Below, piece by piece: positions 58,442-64,000 of a DNA stretch of 64,000 nucleotides. A model generated the notes under the pieces. It searched no databases and was not told the origin of the DNA. It worked only from the letters and a program-made list of their open reading frames with translations. Both the position numbers and the translations under genes were made by a program. The DNA is taken from the NCBI RefSeq assembly GCF_052113225.1, contig NZ_JBFRCT010000001.1, positions 1 through 64,000 of the forward strand. The letters run 5' to 3'. This DNA is from Pristimantibacillus sp052113225 (GTDB taxonomy: Bacteria; Bacillota; Bacilli; Paenibacillales; Paenibacillaceae). Every line of letters starts with the position of its first letter. Within the stretch, counting starts at the first letter, position 1.

Positions 58442-60556
58442 ATGGACTGGATAAACGATCAGATTATTCGATTGGCACAATCTTCGCTGCCTCAAGGTGC
58501 GGAGCTTGTCATGATGGATCATCCTTCGAATGAATATGCCATCTATCCGCAGGATTTGAGCGGGGATGGTGTTCCAGAGCTTACGGTCGTATATCGCTGG
58601 GAAGACGAGCTTTATGTTCACATTTTGCAATACCGTCATATCGGTTGGATGATTGCAGCAGCGGCAAAAGGGGAAGGTTATAGCGTTGCAGAGCTGACGG
58701 CAGCTCCCGTAACAACCCGGATGGTTAATAATCTAATTATTAATTGGCGTACTGGCGAAGAGCAGACAAAAAGAGCCGTCTATGAATGGAGTCCGTTTGG
58801 TTTCCGTAATGTGGTGCCTGACGACCAAGAGCTGGAGACAAGGGCAATATCGCTATATCCGGGATCGGAGAAGACAACTAGCGGAACAAGATGGGGATAC
58901 ATTAACGGGATTGGGACGATGGTCATTCCTGCTCGTTTCGATTATGCGGAGGATTTCCAGACAAATGGGCTCGCAATCGTACGAGCGGACAATGGAAGCG
59001 GGTTAATTAATACGACTGGGGCGTATTTTGTAAGGCCGAAATACAGCTATATAGCTCCTTTTTCGGAAGGAAGAGCAGTTGTGATCGACGAGAAGGGCCA
59101 TTATCGACTAATGAATGATTCAGGTGATATCCTTACGAGCAAAGATTACTCCTATATGGCTGATATACATGACGGCAGAGCGATGGTCAACAACCAGCAG
59201 GCGGATGGGAAAACGATGTACGGTTATGTTGACCGTTCTGGTAAAGAAGTGATTCCACTTCGTTATGAGGATGCCAGCGATTTTGCTAACCGCAAGGCTA
59301 TCGTGAAGATAAAGGATAATCATTATGCCTTGATTCGTCATGACGGGTCGACTGAAGCGGAGTATCATTTTCCATTCGTTGGAGTGCTTGGAGATGGATT
59401 ATTGCCTTTCCAGCAGGAAGCTAACGGGAAATACGGTTATATCAATGAGAAGGGGAACGTACGAATTCAACCAGCATACTCGACTGCTTTTCCGTTCCAG
59501 AACGGGCGTGCGATTGTGAATAACGCGGCTGATTTTGGCTCGGAATACGGCCTGATTGATACGAGAGGTAATGTCGTTATTCAAACGATCTACAACGATA
59601 TCCAAGCCTTAGGCCAGCAGCGTTATGCGGTTGGCAAAGCGATCGATCAAGCTCAGCCGTTCCTCGGTTCCATATATGCGATATTTGATGCGGACGGCAA
59701 GCGGCTGACTGAGTTTATTTATACGAATGTGATGGAATACAAGAGAGGACTCGCTTCCGCCAGTAACGGTAAAACAACCTTCTTCATTAATACAAGCGGG
59801 AACCCAGCTCCTGGCTATCCGCAATTTGAGGGAAGCGGCACGCTGAAGCTGGAGGATGATCTCATACAGGTCAATATTGACCAACGTATCAAATATGCGA
59901 GCCGTAATGGACGCATCGTATGGGAACCTAATACGGTTATTCCGCTTCGTCTTCCTTATTACGTGAGGGAGCATAAGTATAAACCAAACAAGGATTATGT
60001 CGTATATTATCCGGCAGTTGAAGGAATTCCCGATCATGCCGCGCAGGAGCGGGTGAACGAAACACTTAAAGTGCTGTCCCAAGTGAAGCCGATTTCAGGA
60101 GATGAGCAGCTTGGTTATACGTATTCGGGAGATTTTGATGTTACCTTCTTCAAGAAGAACCTGCTTGAAATCGAGATGACAGGTTACAATTATCCTGCCG
60201 GGGCAGCGCATGGCATGCCAACTCAGGTGTATTCACATATTAATGTCTCGAATGGTGCGATGTATGCTTTGAAGGACTTGTTCAAGCCGGGCAGTAATTA
60301 TGTAAAAGTGCTTAGTGATAATGTAGGCGAACAAATTAAGACAGATCCACAGTATGACTATGTGTTCCCGGATACGTACAAGGGGATAAAGCCGGATCAG
60401 CCGTTCTTTGTTACGCAGGATGCGCTGCATTTGTATTTTCAGCCCTATGATATTGGCCCTTACGCTGCGGGATTCCCGACGTTTAAGATACCGTTCGAAG
60501 AGATTAAGAGCATCATCGATGAGCGGGGCGATTTCTGGCGAGCGTTCCACCCTTAA
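58442..60556 (+). CDS. WG-repeat protein fused to DUF4163/DUF3298
   Basis: A 704-residue protein. An N-terminal region of about 140 residues is followed by a chain of WG repeats (RWGYINGIGTMVIPARF, YGYVDRSGKEVIPLRY, KYGYINEKGNVRIQPAY, YGLIDTRGNVVIQTIY) forming a beta-propeller or solenoid, and a C-terminal DUF4163-DUF3298 (about 500-704; LFKPGSNY, IKPDQPFF, DIGPYAAGFPTFKI). The last part is paralogous to the 203-residue protein at 2.9 kb. No signal peptide is visible. Ribosome site AAAGGGG is 13 bases off. Confidence 0.85.
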   Translation: MDWINDQIIRLAQSSLPQGAELVMMDHPSNEYAIYPQDLSGDGVPELTVVYRWEDELYVHILQYRHIGWMIAAAAKGEGYSVAELTAAPVTTRMVNNLIINWRTGEEQTKRAVYEWSPFGFRNVVPDDQELETRAISLYPGSEKTTSGTRWGYINGIGTMVIPARFDYAEDFQTNGLAIVRADNGSGLINTTGAYFVRPKYSYIAPFSEGRAVVIDEKGHYRLMNDSGDILTSKDYSYMADIHDGRAMVNNQQADGKTMYGYVDRSGKEVIPLRYEDASDFANRKAIVKIKDNHYALIRHDGSTEAEYHFPFVGVLGDGLLPFQQEANGKYGYINEKGNVRIQPAYSTAFPFQNGRAIVNNAADFGSEYGLIDTRGNVVIQTIYNDIQALGQQRYAVGKAIDQAQPFLGSIYAIFDADGKRLTEFIYTNVMEYKRGLASASNGKTTFFINTSGNPAPGYPQFEGSGTLKLEDDLIQVNIDQRIKYASRNGRIVWEPNTVIPLRLPYYVREHKYKPNKDYVVYYPAVEGIPDHAAQERVNETLKVLSQVKPISGDEQLGYTYSGDFDVTFFKKNLLEIEMTGYNYPAGAAHGMPTQVYSHINVSNGAMYALKDLFKPGSNYVKVLSDNVGEQIKTDPQYDYVFPDTYKGIKPDQPFFVTQDALHLYFQPYDIGPYAAGFPTFKIPFEEIKSIIDERGDFWRAFHP

Positions 60557-60879
60557 TGGGCTTGAATGAGGGCTAGTGTGACCCATAACAAATGATACAA
60601 ATTCACGAATAAGTACAGCAGGAATAGAATGACTGCCGAGAAATGCATCCATTGACGGCTTTTTAATTGGGGAAAGAGCAGGAGAAAGAGAAGCGGCAGG
60701 ATCAGCTTAATGCCATAATAAGCAGCATAATGCCAATCATAAAGCCAAGAAACGAATGGATTCATCTCGGTAATGAGATTTAATCGAATACCAATATCGG
60801 TAAAGACAGCGTCGGTAAGGCTGAAAAAGAAGAGCCACATGAGCATGGCACGCATCGGCAGCCGATGGATGACAGACAT
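60553..60879 (-). CDS. DUF5658 membrane protein
   Basis: A 108-residue membrane protein with three or four hydrophobic segments and a TDAVFTDIGIRLNLITEMNPF motif typical of DUF5658. Function unknown. The ATG at 60879 has only a weak ribosome site, and an ATG eight codons later is possible. Its end overlaps the WG gene stop by four bases. Confidence 0.75.
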   Translation of the reverse strand: MSVIHRLPMRAMLMWLFFFSLTDAVFTDIGIRLNLITEMNPFVSWLYDWHYAAYYGIKLILPLLFLLLFPQLKSRQWMHFSAVILFLLYLFVNLYHLLWVTLALIQAH

Positions 60880-60920
60880 TCCAACACATCCCGTTCTTGT
60901 AAATAATGTTATATAATTAT

Positions 60921-60935
60921 GATACATTTTGTATC
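60921..60935. repeat. Inverted repeat upstream of DUF5658 gene
   Basis: GATACA-TTT-TGTATC, in the promoter region of the minus-strand gene (a TTGATA -35 lies beside it). Possible operator. Confidence 0.45.
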
Positions 60936-61001
60936 TTATCAAAGCAAGCAAGCGCATGGAGATTCCCTTCTTAAGGGGGTTTCGGTGCGCTGTTTTTCGT
61001 T

Positions 61002-61031
61002 TTGGCGCTGGCTAAGCTGTGCTGGTATAAT
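61002..61031 (+). promoter_or_regulatory. Promoter for leader ORF and Lhr-type helicase
   Basis: TTGGCG, 18 bases, TATAAT, ending 15 bases before the start of the short ORF, so the leader is very short. Confidence 0.65.
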
Positions 61032-61046
61032 AAGGAGGTAAAAGAA

Positions 61047-61076
61047 ATGTATTCGACACTACTCGGATGGAGCTGA
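61047..61076 (+). CDS. 9-codon upstream ORF overlapping Lhr-type helicase
   Basis: MYSTLLGWS, with AAGGAGGT about eight bases before its ATG. It ends ten bases inside the helicase gene, which has no ribosome site of its own at its likely ATG. Translation coupling, a leader peptide, or a frameshifted true start are the options. Confidence 0.5.
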   Translation: MYSTLLGWS

Positions 61077-64000
61077 GAAACGTGCAAAGCTCGCCATTAT
61101 CTTCCTTTCATCCATCGCTTGCGGAATGGTTCGGAGCTAAATTTGGGGATCCGACCGATGTGCAAAAACAAGCATGGAAAGCGATTGCAGCAGGCGAAAA
61201 CACGCTGATTGCCGCTCCAACGGGGTCGGGCAAAACATTGGCGGCTGTCCTTCCATGCCTTGATGCGATTGCACGAATTAAAGCACAGAAGCATGAGGCC
61301 GGCGTTCGGCTTATTTATATAACGCCACTGAAAGCATTAAACAACGATATTCACGATCATCTGGTTGCCTTTATCGAGCAGATCGACAAGCATGCGGCTT
61401 CATCGGATAGCAGCTGGCCAGGTCTTCGCAGCGGGGTCAGGACAGGGGATACGACTAGTTCAGTTCGATCCACTATGTATCGGAAGCCGCCGGATATTCT
61501 GGTCACGACGCCGGAGTCGCTTTATATTCTGCTGACCTCCGAGAAGGGAAGGCAGATGCTGAAGACAGTCTCCTTCGCTATTATTGATGAGATTCATGAT
61601 CTGGCAGCAGATAAAAGAGGATCTCATCTTTCTTTATCTCTGGAACGGCTGGAGTTATGGTGCGGGCGGCGTATACAACGGATCGGCGTATCGGCTACGC
61701 AAAAGCCATTGGAACGGGTAGCCCGGTTTCTAGGAGGCTGGCAGGAAGCGCCTGCCGACGTGGAGGAGCAATCAGCTGAACAAGGAGACTTAGAGCTGTT
61801 CCGTCATCCGCTTGGGTACCATCCGCGTCCTGTGACGATTGTGGAAAGCCATATGGTTAAAAAACTTGAAGTCACATTAACGATGCCTGATCAATCGCAG
61901 CCCATGCAGACTCGTGATGCGGTCTGGCTGCCGATTCTGGACAGGCTCTTTGCGCTGATGACCGATTGCCGTTCGGTCATTATCTTCGTCAACAGCCGCC
62001 GCCTGTGTGAACGACTATGCCTTCGGCTGAACGACCATGCCGGCTATGAGATGGCGAGGTCCCATCATGGCAGCATAGCGAAGGAGCGCAGGCTGGAAGT
62101 TGAGCGGATGCTGAAGGCTGGCGAGCTTCGCTGCATCGTGGCCACCTCCTCGCTGGAACTTGGCATCGATGTTGGGCATATCGAGCTGGTCATCCAGCTC
62201 GATTCGCCGATTGAAGCCGCATCCGGTATTCAACGGATCGGCAGGGCTGGGCATGCGGTCGGCAGTGCCAGCCGCGGCGCCCTTGTTGCCCGGCAGCGTG
62301 GCGTGCTGCCGGAAATGGCTGTGCTCGGCAAGCAAATTGCCGAGCGTGACATTGAGCCGATCCGGATCCCAAGGGATCGGCTTGATGTCCTATCGCAGCA
62401 GACGATCTCTATCGTCGCTGCGGAGGACATCACTGTAGGCGATCTGCATCAGCTGATCGCCCGCAGTGACAGCTACCGCGGCTTCCCGATCGGGCGGCTG
62501 CGCGGTATGCTCCAGGTGCTGGCGGGCTTTTACCCGTTTGCCCGGCCGCGGCTGGATTGGAACCGCGATACGGATACGCTCGTGAAGCGGAAGAATACGA
62601 TGATCGGCGCCCTGACTGGCGCAGGAACGATACCCTCCAGCTCGGCTTATCCGGTACATCATGTGGACAGCCGCGTCCATCTTGGGGAGCTCGATGAAGA
62701 GTTCGTCCAGGAAAGCCGAGTGGGTGATGTGTTCCAGCTAGGCATGAACGGCTGGATGATTCGCCGGATTGATAAGGATCGCGTGTATGTGTCTGAGGCG
62801 GGCAATCGCTTTAGCGAGATACCGTTTTGGCGTAATGAAGGACTTGGACGCTCCTACTCCCTAGGGAAGAAGGTTGGAGCGTTTATTGCTGAGATAGAGC
62901 GGCGACTACTTGAAGGTGAAGATGATAAGCTTCTGGCTTGGATCACCGAGAACTACCAGATGGATGACTATACAGGTGAGCAGCTCTTATCGCTTATTCG
63001 TTCACAGCAAGCTTTCTGTGATCTGCCTACAGATAAGCGGATTGTGATCGAGACTTACCGGGATCTCATGAACCAGACCCATGTTATTATGCATAATCCG
63101 TTTGGCAGGAGACTTAATCGAACGTGGCTACTCGCTATCGAACGGCAATTCGAGCTGCTTCTTCCATACCGGCTGTACGGCAATGCGAAGGATAACGGCA
63201 TCGAGTTCGTCCTGCCCGAATGGGATTCCTCCTGGCTGCAGACGATCTGGCAGGTTACTCCTTCCAACGTAGAGGGACTGCTGACCGAAGCGATTACCGG
63301 GTCACCGCTACTAGCCATTGCTTTCCGGCATATAGCAGAGACTTCATTGCTGTTATCACGCAGCTTCGGAAGGACGCCGCTTTGGCAGAAAAGGCTGCGC
63401 AGCGAGGAGCTGCTTCGCGAAGCACTTCCTTATGCTGAGCATTTTCCTTATTTGACGGAAGCGATGAAGGAATGTCTTCATGATTATTTGTCGCTTGAGG
63501 ATCTTCGCTCGCTATTAACTTCTATTCAAAATGGTGAGATTGAAGTTGTTGTAAAAGAGACAGAATATCCTTCGCCGATGGCAACGCAGTTTCTTGCTGA
63601 TTATGTAAATATGCGGATCTATGAAGGCGATGGGCTTGATCCCGCCATTCAGATGCAGCTTATGAATGTAAGCAAGGATCTGGCTGGCCGATTGTTCGGT
63701 GAAGAGGCGGTGCGTAACGCTATTCCTCAGCAAGTGCTGGAAGCAGAACGGCAAAGACTGTCGGAGCCGGAGCTTGAGGTGCGCGAAGCTGGAGATGTCG
63801 TGAGCCTCCTGAAACGACGTGGTGATTTGGCTGCGGATGAGCTTATTCAGCTGGCTGGATCAGAAGCTTTGCAATGGGCAGAGCAGTTGCAGCGGGATGG
63901 TGAACTTACAAGCTACTTGCCCTCTGAGGATATGCCTCTGGAAGAGCAGCGGTGGATTTGCCGGGATGAGCAGGGGATCTATGCGAGCTTCCCTGCTTCT
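61067..64000 (+). CDS. Lhr-type DEAD/DEAH-box helicase (3' end beyond window)
   Basis: An open frame of 978 codons to the window edge. Walker A PTGSGKT (51-57), DEIH box (174-177), helicase motifs IV-VI (SSLELGIDVGHIELVIQLDS; GIQRIGRAGH), then a long Lhr-core C-terminal region. Lhr proteins are large 3'-5' DNA helicases induced by DNA damage in some bacteria. The likely start is ATG 61067 in the frame of the helicase, overlapping the short ORF. The stop lies outside the window. Confidence 0.92.
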   Translation, partial: MELRNVQSSPLSSFHPSLAEWFGAKFGDPTDVQKQAWKAIAAGENTLIAAPTGSGKTLAAVLPCLDAIARIKAQKHEAGVRLIYITPLKALNNDIHDHLVAFIEQIDKHAASSDSSWPGLRSGVRTGDTTSSVRSTMYRKPPDILVTTPESLYILLTSEKGRQMLKTVSFAIIDEIHDLAADKRGSHLSLSLERLELWCGRRIQRIGVSATQKPLERVARFLGGWQEAPADVEEQSAEQGDLELFRHPLGYHPRPVTIVESHMVKKLEVTLTMPDQSQPMQTRDAVWLPILDRLFALMTDCRSVIIFVNSRRLCERLCLRLNDHAGYEMARSHHGSIAKERRLEVERMLKAGELRCIVATSSLELGIDVGHIELVIQLDSPIEAASGIQRIGRAGHAVGSASRGALVARQRGVLPEMAVLGKQIAERDIEPIRIPRDRLDVLSQQTISIVAAEDITVGDLHQLIARSDSYRGFPIGRLRGMLQVLAGFYPFARPRLDWNRDTDTLVKRKNTMIGALTGAGTIPSSSAYPVHHVDSRVHLGELDEEFVQESRVGDVFQLGMNGWMIRRIDKDRVYVSEAGNRFSEIPFWRNEGLGRSYSLGKKVGAFIAEIERRLLEGEDDKLLAWITENYQMDDYTGEQLLSLIRSQQAFCDLPTDKRIVIETYRDLMNQTHVIMHNPFGRRLNRTWLLAIERQFELLLPYRLYGNAKDNGIEFVLPEWDSSWLQTIWQVTPSNVEGLLTEAITGSPLLAIAFRHIAETSLLLSRSFGRTPLWQKRLRSEELLREALPYAEHFPYLTEAMKECLHDYLSLEDLRSLLTSIQNGEIEVVVKETEYPSPMATQFLADYVNMRIYEGDGLDPAIQMQLMNVSKDLAGRLFGEEAVRNAIPQQVLEAERQRLSEPELEVREAGDVVSLLKRRGDLAADELIQLAGSEALQWAEQLQRDGELTSYLPSEDMPLEEQRWICRDEQGIYASFPAS

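Noticed and set aside
1..64000. CRISPR arrays, tRNA or rRNA genes
   Set aside because: No regularly spaced repeats and no cloverleaf or rRNA signature noticed anywhere in the window.

Overview
The window reads as chromosomal DNA of a Paenibacillus-like endospore-forming Firmicute. The pointers are spore germination genes (a gerA-type A/C pair with a convergent B gene, and a SleB-like cortex hydrolase), a bacillithiol disulfide reductase (YpdA), LexA boxes of the Gram-positive type, strong AGGAGG-type ribosome sites, frequent TTG and GTG starts, and many Bacillales families (MtlR, YdjO-like, PadR-DUF1700-DUF4097). I see no rRNA, tRNA or CRISPR array.

Layout. 1-2.9 kb: edge of an IS3-like ORF, a HAD phosphatase, a small gene under a textbook LexA-controlled promoter, and an orphan PhnC-like ATPase coupled to a GNAT. 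2.9-8.6 kb: DUF3298 protein, small membrane protein, APC permease, MOSC protein, aminoglycoside-phosphotransferase-fold kinase and ChbG/YdjC deacetylase. 8.6-12 kb: a MoxR-DUF58-DUF4129 operon, convergent with ypdA. 13.2-17.6 kb: a conserved protein, then a short upstream ORF and intrinsic terminator in front of a heterodimeric multidrug-type ABC exporter. 17.6-21.5 kb: XerS-like recombinase, sleB-like, rpiA, a phosphoesterase and a membrane protein. 21.8-29.0 kb: a complete mannitol PTS operon (mtlA-mtlR-mtlF-mtlD) that also carries its own EI and HPr. 29.0-31.3 kb: an AT-rich accessory patch with an IS1182 remnant, a DUF2087 gene behind a nested palindrome, small ORFs and a decayed gene. 31.3-34.6 kb: orphan solute-binding protein, AraC regulator and sugar-phosphate isomerase/epimerase. 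34.8-40 kb: Dabb protein, LysE exporter with an overlapping upstream ORF, 5'-truncated YceI, YdjO-like protein, DinG-like helicase, lipoprotein and GNAT. 40-44 kb: germination receptor genes. 44.3-49.5 kb: a LysR gene divergent from a zwf-tkt-tal pentose phosphate operon. 49.5-58.2 kb: Nudix, chromate transporter (CTG start), small membrane proteins, methyltransferase, a broken Nudix gene, GNAT, pentapeptide protein, three VOC proteins, and a padR-DUF1700-DUF4097 cassette. 58.4-64 kb: WG-repeat/DUF3298 protein, DUF5658 protein, and a large Lhr-type helicase running off the right edge.

How the parts connect. Sugar catabolism is prominent: mannitol enters through MtlA/MtlF using the linked EI/HPr, MtlD yields fructose-6-phosphate, and rpiA, zwf, tkt and tal supply most of the pentose phosphate pathway. 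The most interesting regulatory structures are (i) the LexA-controlled 74-residue gene, (ii) the BmrB-like leader ORF plus terminator before the ABC exporter, (iii) the 44-bp nested palindrome over the DUF2087 promoter, (iv) twin PadR-type operators 63 bp apart, and (v) two short ORFs with strong ribosome sites that overlap the starts of lysE and the Lhr helicase.
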